Shown here one piece after another: positions 43,446 through 51,788 of a stretch of DNA of 51,788 nt. Made by a program: the position numbers and the translations under genes. Source of the DNA: Chromera velia (lineage: Eukaryota; Sar; Chromeraceae); NCBI GenBank assembly GCA_018398765.1, contig JAHBMJ010005811.1, positions 7,501 to 59,288 of the forward strand, read 5' to 3'. The notes beneath the pieces were generated by a model. It made no database searches, was not told where the DNA came from, and was given only the letters and a program-made list of their open reading frames with translations. Each line of letters starts with the position of its first letter. Within the stretch, counting starts at the first letter, position 1.

Positions 43446-44297
43446 ATGCCAGGGAGAGACTCTTCATTTCATTTCAAGGAAGGCACGAAACCCGTAGAGA
43501 GCATGGAAAGACAGGGCGGGGTGCCACAGAAACGCCGACAGAAAGTCAGATCGAGTTTTTGTGAGAAGTTCATGTGCATGTGGGGGATGCCTCTCTCAAG
43601 CCGATCACGTTGCCACATGTCAACCTTGCGCTCGTGCAGGGCCTGCCTCGACCAGCACTCCTCCAACCCCTTCCAGCGCGCTGTTTCACACAGAGGCCAA
43701 CAGCCCCCTGTAGCTTTCCAGATGTGCTCAGTGCCTCTGTTGATGATGCCACTCCACTCGGTGGCCCCAATCCAGAATGCCACTGGATTGGCAAGCGCCC
43801 CTGCAGCACTTTTCAGTGCGTTTGGGTCAGGCAAGAACATCTTCTGCGATCTCAAGATCTTCGCCCAGTACGAGCAGTTCAGGAATTTCTTTCCCGCTCG
43901 CTGGGAGTGGTACATACATGGATCGTTCTTCAAGCACTCGTTTGTCGTCGGGCGACCTATAGGAGTCCCGGGCGTCCCTCCCTTGAAAGGCCACCTTGTC
44001 GTCTCCAACGGGGCGTGGCAAGTTGAGATCGTGCCCACCCACTGGAATCCTTCGGGAGAGGTGACCGTCTCGACGCACGCATACTCACTCCTCCAAATTT
44101 TCGATCTTGTCGGCCAGTGCGACTCACATTTCGGGACGTACAGTTTCTTCTTCAACAACTGCAACAATTGGCTGTCGAGCGGTCTCGCGAAGTTTTTCGA
44201 GAAAGGCCCGGACCCGACCCTTTTTGGATTCCCCTCGGATGTGAGGACTGCCACGGATATTCTTGGTCGATACGGGTACAAGCTGACACCTGTCTGA
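43446..44297 (+). CDS. Protein with an NlpC/P60- or LRAT-like His/Cys domain
   Basis: The frame encodes 283 residues; the start at 43446 is the first ATG and could be replaced by an upstream splice. The first 120 residues are Cys/Ser-rich without a motif. From about 150 there is a compact domain: FKHSFVVGR (His164), HLVVSNGAWQVEIVPTHW, HAYSLLQIFDLVG and YSFFFNNCNNWL (Cys239). A His early and a Cys in an NC-N-[FW] box is the layout of permuted papain-fold families such as LRAT/H-rev107 acyltransferases and PPPDE peptidases. These act on lipids or on thioester/isopeptide bonds, so a lipid-related role next to a lipase is attractive but unproven. It starts 115 bp after the lipase stop on the same strand; exons of one gene are possible. 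Confidence 0.55.
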   Translation: MPGRDSSFHFKEGTKPVESMERQGGVPQKRRQKVRSSFCEKFMCMWGMPLSSRSRCHMSTLRSCRACLDQHSSNPFQRAVSHRGQQPPVAFQMCSVPLLMMPLHSVAPIQNATGLASAPAALFSAFGSGKNIFCDLKIFAQYEQFRNFFPARWEWYIHGSFFKHSFVVGRPIGVPGVPPLKGHLVVSNGAWQVEIVPTHWNPSGEVTVSTHAYSLLQIFDLVGQCDSHFGTYSFFFNNCNNWLSSGLAKFFEKGPDPTLFGFPSDVRTATDILGRYGYKLTPV

Positions 44298-46284
44298 GCT
44301 CTGATGCGTCTGCAAGTTATGCAACCTCAAGAGACACTCTCGGGACGCTCGTGCAGTCTTCGTCCAGCGGTCTGAAGTCACGAATCTGTCTTTGCTTGCT
44401 TCAGTTTTGTTGCTGCCTGCAGTGGGCGCCTTTTTTCCCCGTCGGCTTGTCGTTTTTTTCATCTCATGCAGAGATCTTTCGATCCTTTTTGTCTTCTGGA
44501 GGGAAGCGACGCGAAAGGGACACGGGACAAACAGTAGACGAGGGCATGCAAGTCTGAGAGAGGAGTTTCTTTCTGCTTTTTGGTGTTCTGGTACATCACA
44601 TCATAGTCGCCCTGGAATCCTCCGTCCTTCTGACCATGAAGTGTGCAGCAGCTTCGTGTGAGCAGTGAGGAGGGGCCATGGTTTCTGTCTGATTTCCTTT
44701 TCGAATTTGCTGCCATGCACGTGGCACTGCAAAGACACATAAAGACACAAACAACATCTCGTGGTGTCTGCATGGATTTGTCGTGGTTTTTTCTCTCTCC
44801 CGCGTCTGTGTTCGCGTGATTGTTTTGCATTCATTTTATTGGTTCCGCCGTCTAGTCCGCCGTGCGGTACGAGTGAACTCTTGTACATTAGTTGCTGCGT
44901 GAAATCGGTTCTTGAGTCAGTTTCCATATACACCCCTCTGTTGACAGATACCTGTAATGAATGCATGAGATCCGTGCTCCTCATTCCTGTTCATTCCGCC
45001 CAGGATCTGCTTACGTGCTTGCCTAGGTGCTTGCACACATTCGTGATTGTGTGGGAACCTATGTATGTGCACTGCAACTCGGTTTGTCGTGTGACTGCAA
45101 GGCTAGCTGCAAGGTTGGCCGACATCCAATCAAGTCTTCAACTAACTCTTGCAAGTGGGGGCAGATATGGGTAGACATGGACCGAGGAACGCTCAGACTG
45201 GAAGTGTAAGTTCGAAACTGTGCAACTTATAGGAATCCATAATAGGATCATCTAGTCGTGGTGTTAGCGATAAGAGATCTTAATATAATCCTGAAAAGGT
45301 CTTTTATAAGGGCAGGAGGCCAACTTGAATCCCTAGTGGAATCCTCTAGACATTAATCTTATTTTATCGTAAATCTTATCCTCTAACTATAGTATTACAT
45401 TAATATCATTTTTTAGCAACCCTAGAGCAACCTTTATTTCTTACTAGAATCGTAACTAGTCTATACCCTACATCATACGGTTCCTACCCTGTAAAACTGT
45501 ACATCTATATAGGCTCCCTATATGTTAAAAAACAAAAAAGGCCAATTAAAACCCTAACTAAAACCTGAATTACCTAGCAAAAATCATTAAATTGATAGGA
45601 TAGGATAGGATAGGGTAAATGAATTTAAGTGCACATGAATTTAGATGAATCTAAGTGAATCTAAACAGTGCATAAATTTAAATAAATTTGTAAATGAATT
45701 TTGATAAAATTCGGGCCTCGTAATAGGAAATATGTTTTTTCTTTTATGGCAGATTGGTTTTCCACAATCAAGAGAGCTGTTCCGGCATCTAACTTGATCC
45801 AAGGCATCGCTATAACTATAAATCTCTTTATGTGCTTCGAAAGCTAGTTCGAAAGAAGTTTTTGCAATCAACCTTAGAATTAACCGTCCCGAGAAACACA
45901 AGTTTTGTTTCGCTTTACCGAGGATTTCTGAAAACATCAACACAGAAGCGTATACAAACATTTCATGCAAGAAAATTATGGATTGATGTTAATGATACAT
46001 TGCCGGCCGCCATTGAAAAAGATCAAAAGTAGGATCGAATATGAGCAGCCGGGATGCAGGGGGGAGTCGACATGCAGTGCCAGACCCGCCGCCGCACAAT
46101 CACCATCCAAGTACGACCAGAAGATCTGAAGGTCGATCGATCTCATTGAATGGGTGTATTACTAAGTCCGGATGGATATTCTTGCACGTTATTATTGCCA
46201 AAGAAGCTGGAGCGGGGTTGTCAGTTCAGTCATCTTCACCGATTGGACCAAAGAAAAGAAACAAACACTAAGGAACAACTTTAC
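44298..46284. other. Intergenic, partly AT-rich
   Basis: 44300-45200 is of mixed composition with short overlapping frames and no domain. 45210-46030 is AT-rich and contains GGATA repeats (45597-45615) and GAATTTA/GAATCTA words (45620-45710). No RNA gene was recognised. Confidence 0.4.
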
Positions 46285-46530
46285 CCAAGCAAGCTGACCG
46301 GTGATTTGGTAGTTCCCCATGCGAAACGCGAAGTCCGCTCTCTCTAAAACATTGCCATCCCAGATTATCTGGTAGGCCGCGGCGCCGTAATGAGAGGTCT
46401 GCTTTGGAGCTCGTTTGCAGGACACGAAGTTCCTAACCGGAATAACATAGTCCTTCCACTCGTTTTGTGGAATCGGCATACTTATGAAGGTTTTTTTCAC
46501 TTTTTTGTCATGTTGTTTTGTTTCTTCCAT
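46285..46530 (-). CDS. Exon of an unknown gene, copy 1 of a duplicated exon
   Basis: From ATG at 46530 the minus strand encodes about 82 residues, to a donor at 46284 (CTTGG followed by GTAAAG). The start is Lys-rich (KKVKKTF). The core reads YVIPVRNFVSCKRAP, TSHYGAAAYQIIWDGNV and LERADFAFRMGNY. Copy 2, about 250 bp upstream on the same strand, shares most of these residues. I do not recognise the domain. Conservation of the reading frame between the copies, with changes at silent or conservative positions, argues that both were coding. Confidence 0.45.
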
Positions 46531-46572
46531 CTATTTCTCTGTCTTTCAAGATTTCTGGGGTCGTGCCCCCTC

Positions 46573-46766
46573 GGAAATGGGAAGTCCGCTCTCTCGAGGA
46601 CATTCCCACTAGACATTCCCTAGACATTCCCATCCCAGAGAATCTGGTAATCTCCAGCGCCGGAATGAGAGGTCTCCTTCGGAACTCGTTTGCGGTGCAC
46701 GAAGTTTCTGACCGGAATAACACACTCCTTCTCCCTCCCCCTCTCCTGCTTCTCTCTCTTCATCTT
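46573..46766 (-). pseudogene. Copy 2 of the duplicated exon, with a stop
   Basis: An acceptor (TTTTTTGTCTGCAG) precedes 46766. The exon reads KECVIPVRNFVHRKRVP, then TSHSGAGDYQILWDGNV, which matches copy 1, followed by TAG. The stop was created by a small tandem duplication of ACATTCCC-type units (46600-46637). After it the frame continues as LERADFPF, again matching copy 1. It is either a dead copy or an exon spliced before the stop. Confidence 0.45.
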
Positions 46767-47178
46767 CTGCAGACAAAAAATACGGGTACATTGTAGAAGA
46801 TCGTGGCTTGAAAGACCAGATGTGATTTATTTGAAATCGAAAACAAACTCAGATCAAACGGGCAATGCATATGAAAAAGATACAGCATGCAGAGCAGATC
46901 TCTGCATGGGGATCCACCGGAACCCTCTTACACATATAGGGAGTGACAAAAAGGTTTTAACCGACTACACATCCTTATGTACGTATGACGGCAGAGAATA
47001 GAAGAGCATGAGATAAAATCTCTCAAGCAGAAAGCATGCACGGAGAGAGGGAGAGGGACACACACATATACACACACACACACATACATACACACATATA
47101 CACACACACATACAGAGAGACATACAGAGAGAGAGAGAGGGGGGGGGGGCGAGGGGGGAGGGAAGGAGAGAGGCAGAA

Positions 47179-47240
<62 letters not shown>

Positions 47241-47363
47241 CGAGAAAAAGAGGCGGCTTCAAAAATATAAAGAGCGAAACGAGTAAGTGACAATGAAATT
47301 AAGGGTCGTTCACAGAAGAAACTCTCCCTCCAGCCCCCCCCCACTGACCGTCCGGGTTCTGTG
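46767..47363. other. Simple-repeat-rich stretch
   Basis: It contains (CA)n with TA interruptions (about 47058-47112) and (GA)n with GAAA interruptions (about 47115-47255), separated by a G-run. No gene. Confidence 0.6.
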
Positions 47364-47413
47364 CTTCCATTCTGATGCACCCCACGATGTGCTCAGCCAA
47401 GACCCCCCTCAGC
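47364..47413 (-). CDS. Small exon-like segment, similar to 50191-50232
   Basis: The minus strand reads GVLAEHIVGCIRMEAQNPD up to a donor-like GTCAGT at about 47359. The same peptide core, GVLVEHIVG, occurs at 50191-50232. This suggests two paralogous exons of one gene family. No domain is recognised. Confidence 0.3.
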
Positions 47414-47518
47414 TAAGAACAGTATCCTTCTGCTTCGCACACACATACAGAAGGAGATCGGGAATATCTGGGTCGATGAAAAGAATCCACCGAGCTACAG
47501 AGATGCTACCAAGATTGC

Positions 47519-47743
47519 CTAAAGCATCGGAAATGCTGGTCTTTCTCTCTGATCTTTTCTCTCTACATCCATTTCTTCCAAGAACTCTTTGCAGATAGAG
47601 CGTACCAACACAGAGCCTTTGGAACACAGGTGCAAGATCAGATAACTCCCGATGTTGTGTTTGAGCATCTCGAGAGGTAGAGAGAAGGGACCATCCGCTT
47701 CCGAAGGTTTCTCCCCATTGTGTACAGCTACAGACTTGCACAA
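47519..47743 (-). CDS. Possible F-box-like exon
   Basis: A minus-strand frame of about 75 residues contains SLPLEMLKHNIGSYLILHLC and VLVRSICKEFLEEMD. The order Leu-Pro-x-Glu, hydrophobic helix, then VRSICK-F resembles the start of an F-box, which recruits substrates to SCF ubiquitin ligases. The length fits one F-box exon. The call is weak because only one half of the pattern is convincing and flanking exons are not resolved. Confidence 0.3.
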   Translation of the reverse strand: MCKSVAVHNGEKPSEADGPFSLPLEMLKHNIGSYLILHLCSKGSVLVRSICKEFLEEMDVERKDQRERPAFPML

Positions 47744-50115
47744 AGGAAAAGGAAAGTTAAATAAGAGGGTCTACACGGAGCGAGCAAAGGATAACAAATT
47801 TAGATAATGGAAGGAGAAGCTTAGATAAAAATGGGGTCTACACCGAGTGAGCAAGGGACGTCATAAGATTTTGGAGAACACTAGTGGGCGGGCAGCAAAT
47901 CGATGATCGGCCATGCAGTCAACTGAATAAAGTTCAACGGGTCTGCCAACTTTGGGAAGAGAAAAAGGCAACCACGTGAATATATGTACCCACTTCCTTG
48001 GTCTAATCGCATCGAGGCAGTTGCCATTCCTATACCATCAGGGCCCAACTGTGAATGAACTGAATGTACAACCAAGAGGGTATACAGAGCGACTCTCAAC
48101 CCCTCAATACAAACAGAGGCCCTCCCTATCCCTCAACCCCTCAACTCCGGTACATCACCAAGTTGCCTTCCCTGAGCCTCGGAATGCGAATCAAGGCAGC
48201 CGACAATCTAGACAAACAACAGAACGACGTCGACGAACAGCCATCGCATGACTAACTTCGAGCAGAGGGGGAGTATAGAAAGAGAGAAAGAAAGAACAAT
48301 AGAGAAAAAGAGGAAGCTCCTTCGGGTAGTGATGAGTTATAAATATCCGAACAGCGTCAGCCATCAGGACCCCAAAGGAACTATGGCCGATCAAAGGAAA
48401 TGCAGCCCTATGTAGCCTGCTCTTTTTCATGATCAGCGAAAGCATGAAGACGTCTCATTTCGTCATCTCCATCTGGGCCTACTTAACAGAAACACCAGAC
48501 AGACTTCAACGCAACCGACAGCACTCGCGGACAGAACCATGCAGGCAGGCATCGATCATCTTTTATAATTTTTCGGACATCTTCATTGCATAGCTGCATG
48601 CTGGCAAAACTAGCTGCATGTATGTTTTGCATCACGCATTTATCCCCCCAACTCTATTTCTTACCTGCTGTTATGGGGCCTCTCTCTTGCTCTCAGATTT
48701 CTCGAGCCACGTCTTGAATTTGGCACCTGCACATGTGGGGGTAGCAAAGATATTATAATGCTAAGACATCGATATAAAGCGTGAATTGTTATGGACTCAA
48801 GGATTAGCTGCAAGCTAGGAAAGAAGAGAAATGCATGGTAAAGTATACGCAAAGATCAAGATTTTGGAATGATTTCGGAAAAACAATTAAATGGGCAAAA
48901 TCCTCATGTCAGATGTTCTGAAGGCAATTGAATAAATGTTCGAAACTCACGCTAATGATCTTTAGACAATTATTGCGAGCGAGAAGCCCACACTTTCTTT
49001 AAATTTCTTCTCTTCAAATGATTCAGAAGCCATGAATTCCTAAAACTTAGATCTGTACGTTTTCAACTTCCCCCCTCATTCCCTCTTGTGTTTCAGTACA
49101 TCCATAAACTGACCTCAGAGAGAGAGTGACTGTCTGCTGCTGCGATTCTGCGGGCGGTGAGGGGGGGGAGGAGGGAGGGGGAACGTTCTCGGGCCCTCAA
49201 AAGGACGAGGGCCGTCACTCTCCTGCATACCAGAAAGAAGAGATCATTATAGCAGGCAGGGGCTGGTCAGAATGGAAGAAGGGCCGAGAGCTACAAGCAG
49301 AGCAAGGCCAGAAGAAATCTGTCTGGTTGTATTAATATGTATGGAGAGGTGAAGCACGGAGAAAGAGAGAGAGAGAGTGAAGCATAGAGAGAGAGAGAGA
49401 GAGAGAGAGAGAGGTGGATCGAGAGGAAAAGAAGTCTCAAAAAAGGAAGGAGGACAGGCGTTGGCATGATTCGGAAGTAACTGCATGGAATCGATTGACC
49501 GTCTTTTCTTCTCATGAGATTGGAGGGAATCAATGAAATGAGAGCCGCAGCCATGTTTCTGATGGTTTTTTGGAGAGTCTTGCATGCAACTTGGAGAGTG
49601 CTCAATGGTATGCATATACAAAGAGAGGCAGGAAAGAGGGTGTATCGACCAGTACGGAACAACTTTGATGGAGAAGCATACGCACCTCTTCCTTTCTTCT
49701 ACTAGAGCCGAGCCACAACAATTACTCTTTTCCCCTCTTGAACGATCTGCACACAGCAGTTTTCGTTACTTGTTTATGGATTCTAAGAGCACGACAGTAA
49801 ATGCAATGCATTTAGACACCGTGAACGATCGAGCACTGAGCGAGTGACCAACAACAGTACACGAATGCAGACAGACAACACCCACAAGCACTCATAAAAG
49901 ACGTTCTATCACAGAAAAACAGAGTCCGAATCTCAGTAACGAAAGATGAAATCACTCCACAGTTATAATTCGGTGCACTGACTTACTGTCTGGAAAATGT
50001 GGTGGGTCCATTTCTTGCGTCTACAGAGGTCATACTCATGCAATCACTTCTGTGAGCATCCAGTAGAGGAAAGTAATACGCCTCACTGAAAGCCGTCCGT
50101 TATGTTATACCATGA
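47744..50115. other. Stretch without a recognisable gene
   Basis: It has short frames only. (GA)n arrays lie at 49365-49413. AT-rich parts lie at 48540-48640 and 48780-49080. The acceptors and donors seen on the minus strand do not join into a model I could defend. Confidence 0.4.
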
Positions 50116-50382
50116 TCAAATCGAGGATAAATTTAGCACAAGCACCCTAACATTGATAAAATCGTTGATTGATGTTAAAAAGTACCCCACGATGTACCCA
50201 ACGATGTGCTCCACCAAGACCCCCCCCAGGCTCCCAGGCACAAGAGGGGGGTCTCCATCAGCATCGGTCCAGAACGTCTGCACGTACCCCCTCAATTCTT
50301 CCGGACACTCCAGCTGTCCCCTGGGAGTCATAGGATCTCTCTCACAGAGATCCTTCAGCACGTTCCAATTCTGACTGTCCAC
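50116..50382 (-). CDS. Exon of an unrecognised protein
   Basis: The minus-strand frame reads DSQNWNVLKDLCERD, then ECPEELRGYVQTFWTDADGD, GSLGGVLVEHIVGYIVGYF. The sequence upstream (50460-50560) has a compatible frame, LINRLEEAKMEQMFQLAVKS, that looks like a preceding exon. It contains the VLxEHIVG motif also found at 47364-47413. Boundaries are uncertain: the best acceptor lies just upstream of 50385 and the frame may end before 50116 at an unrecognised donor. Function unknown. Confidence 0.35.
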   Translation of the reverse strand: MDSQNWNVLKDLCERDPMTPRGQLECPEELRGYVQTFWTDADGDPPLVPGSLGGVLVEHIVGYIVGYFLTSINDFINVRVLVLNLSSI

Positions 50383-50739
50383 AGCCTACTGCACAATCAC
50401 AGAAATAGAAACTCATTGAATAGAAACTCAACTACGGGAGGGTGACCTGACTTCACAGCCAGTTGGAACATCTGCTCCATTTTGGCCTCTTCCAGTCTGT
50501 TAATGAGAGTCGCTCGCACCTTCAACCTCTTGATCACCGTCAACCTGTCTTGCCCTGTCTATGCAGAGCTATATTCTCCAACCCAGACGGGGACTACTCC
50601 AACGAAGGCTCAACGCCCTCGAGCCAACTAGTTCAGCAACTCTCACTGAGCTGCACAAGGGACAAACATAATACAAACAGCAAAAGACTAAGTTGAACAT
50701 GTACATCTACACATAAAAAGAAAAATCGATGCCAAAAAG

Positions 50740-50936
50740 TAAAAGTAAGAGAGAGAGAAAGAGAGAGAGAGAGGGAGGGATGAAGAGAGAGAGAGAAGGA
50801 GGAAGGGAGGGAGAGAGAAAGAGGGGGGGGGGAAGAGAGAGAGAGCGAGAGAGTCTCAGAAAGAGAGAGACAGAGAGGCAGAGAGAGAGAGAATGAGAAA
50901 CACAGAGAGAGAATGAGACAGACAGAGAGAGAGAGT

Positions 50937-50992
<56 letters not shown>

Positions 50993-51062
50993 GAGAGAGC
51001 GAGAAGGGGAAAGAGAGAGAGAGAGAGTCGGAGGGCGGTGAGAGACAGACAGACTGCCAACC
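50740..51062. repeat. Long GA/CAGA simple-repeat array
   Basis: More than 300 bases of almost pure purine on the plus strand: GA repeats with AAAG, GGGA and CACAG interruptions, a run of about eight CAGA units at 50960-50991, and GACAGACAG ends. It translates on the minus strand to Ser-Leu repeats that are not a protein. Confidence 0.95.
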
Positions 51063-51788
51063 AGCCAGACAGACAATGCAAGAATTCAACAGAGACACAT
51101 GCACTGAATCAACGTTCATCAAATTTAGAACCGAAGACAACTGGCTAGGCGGACCTCTTTCTCTTTCCTGCTGCTGATTCCCAGTCCCACTGTGTCTTTG
51201 GGAGAGGACTTGGAGGGGGACGCAAAGGCCAACGAAGCCTGCAATGAAGCACAGGTCCTGGACGTCAAATAGAGAGAGGACCGTTACGGTAGTACTGCAA
51301 CTCATGGCTGATATTTCTAGCAGTCTGTTTACAGCTATAAACTGACCTCTTCTCTGGCGGTCAATAAAAATAAAGGCTTGCAAGGTTGCTCTGGTGACCG
51401 AATCAATGAATTAAATGACCCATTCTCATGCTCTCTCCTTTTACATGGCCGGAAGAATCTAGAGCAGAACCAACGCATATGTGTACATCACTCAAGCAAC
51501 CCACTGATCGCCCTTGAAGATAGAGGCAAACAGAGCACAGTCTACAAAGGGTACTTAATCTGATAAGTAAAAAAAAAAGAATTCATGCATGCAGCCATTT
51601 GCTACAGATACAAACAGGTTTTGCACTCAGGCTATTTGGAAAGAATGTTCATAACTCAGATAGAATCCTACTCAAAAGCCGAAGCCAAAAAATAATCAGG
51701 GTGTTCTTTTGAAATTTTGTGTCAATGAGCGAATCTAATAGATAGACGCAAGCACAGTTGCATGGTTTGTGCCAGCCCCCCCCCCCCC
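51063..51788. other. Window end, no defined gene
   Basis: A short minus-strand frame at about 51170-51280 (FDVQDLCFIAGFVGLCVPLQ) could be a membrane-segment exon but stands alone. The last 14 bases are C, typical of a contig edge or an unresolved homopolymer. Confidence 0.4.

Noticed and set aside
43469-44281. 270-residue minus-strand frame opposite the NlpC/P60-like gene
   Set aside because: Antisense shadow; the plus-strand frame carries the recognisable His/Cys domain.
45590-45620. GGATA repeats as telomere-like sequence
   Set aside because: Only about four units, inside AT-rich DNA far from a contig end, and not a known telomere unit.
50740-51062. Regularly spaced CAGA/GA repeats as a possible CRISPR-like array
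   Set aside because: No unique spacers; it is a simple-sequence array in a eukaryotic genome.

Overview
The window looks like draft-assembly nuclear DNA from a single-celled alga with a complex (secondary) plastid. Evidence: genes carry short GT-AG introns of about 200-430 nt, there is a eukaryotic tRNA-Trp, simple repeats are abundant, several retroelement families have decayed in place, and one bacterial-type rRNA methyltransferase has a signal-peptide-plus-transit-peptide leader. A chromerid (Chromera-like) or similar alga is my best guess, but that is inference; no sequence search was possible.

Layout. 1-2860: degenerate tandem repeats, a GC-rich island and T-tracts, no convincing gene. 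2866-3237: C-terminal scrap of a LINE-like reverse transcriptase protein (minus strand). 4029-8558: decayed Ty1/copia element on the minus strand, with gag, zinc knuckle, protease, integrase, reverse transcriptase and a probable tRNA-Trp primer-binding site. 9018-9248: a hAT-like MITE. 9249-13149: simple-repeat-rich DNA without a clear gene. 13150-13564: exon of an unknown gene.

13918-20054 is the best genic part. An eight-exon DGAT2-family acyltransferase (minus strand) lies head to head with a three-exon, probably plastid-targeted RsmH/MraW methyltransferase (plus strand), with a shared 567-bp upstream region. 20055-21715 is AT-rich. 21716-24170 is a broken 2-oxoglutarate/Fe(II) oxygenase gene (minus strand).

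24654-31852 (plus strand) holds a decayed Ulp1-type cysteine protease region, a purine-rich charged stretch with an assembly gap, and a LINE-like reverse transcriptase frame. That frame is split by a 1.19-kb hAT-like transposon with a clean target-site duplication; removing the transposon on paper restores the reverse transcriptase frame exactly. A second, different reverse transcriptase pseudogene follows on the minus strand (32792-34410), then another LINE C-terminal scrap (about 35306-35675).

37030-41430 encodes a 1466-residue proline-rich, disordered protein ending in CWICC. 41894-41965 is tRNA-Trp(CCA). 42313-43331 is a class 3 lipase whose catalytic-His segment becomes in frame only if a 35-nt GT-AG intron is removed. 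Just downstream, 43446-44297 encodes a protein with an NlpC/P60- or LRAT-like His/Cys domain. The rest, to 51788, holds a duplicated exon pair, short hypothetical exons and long GA/CA/CAGA arrays, ending in poly-C.

The acyltransferase, the lipase and possibly the NlpC/P60-like protein suggest lipid metabolism, but nothing shows they are co-regulated. The most interesting material is the protease plus reverse transcriptase composite with its nested transposon, the apparent 35-nt intron, and the in-frame multi-exon models, which can be checked with RNA data.
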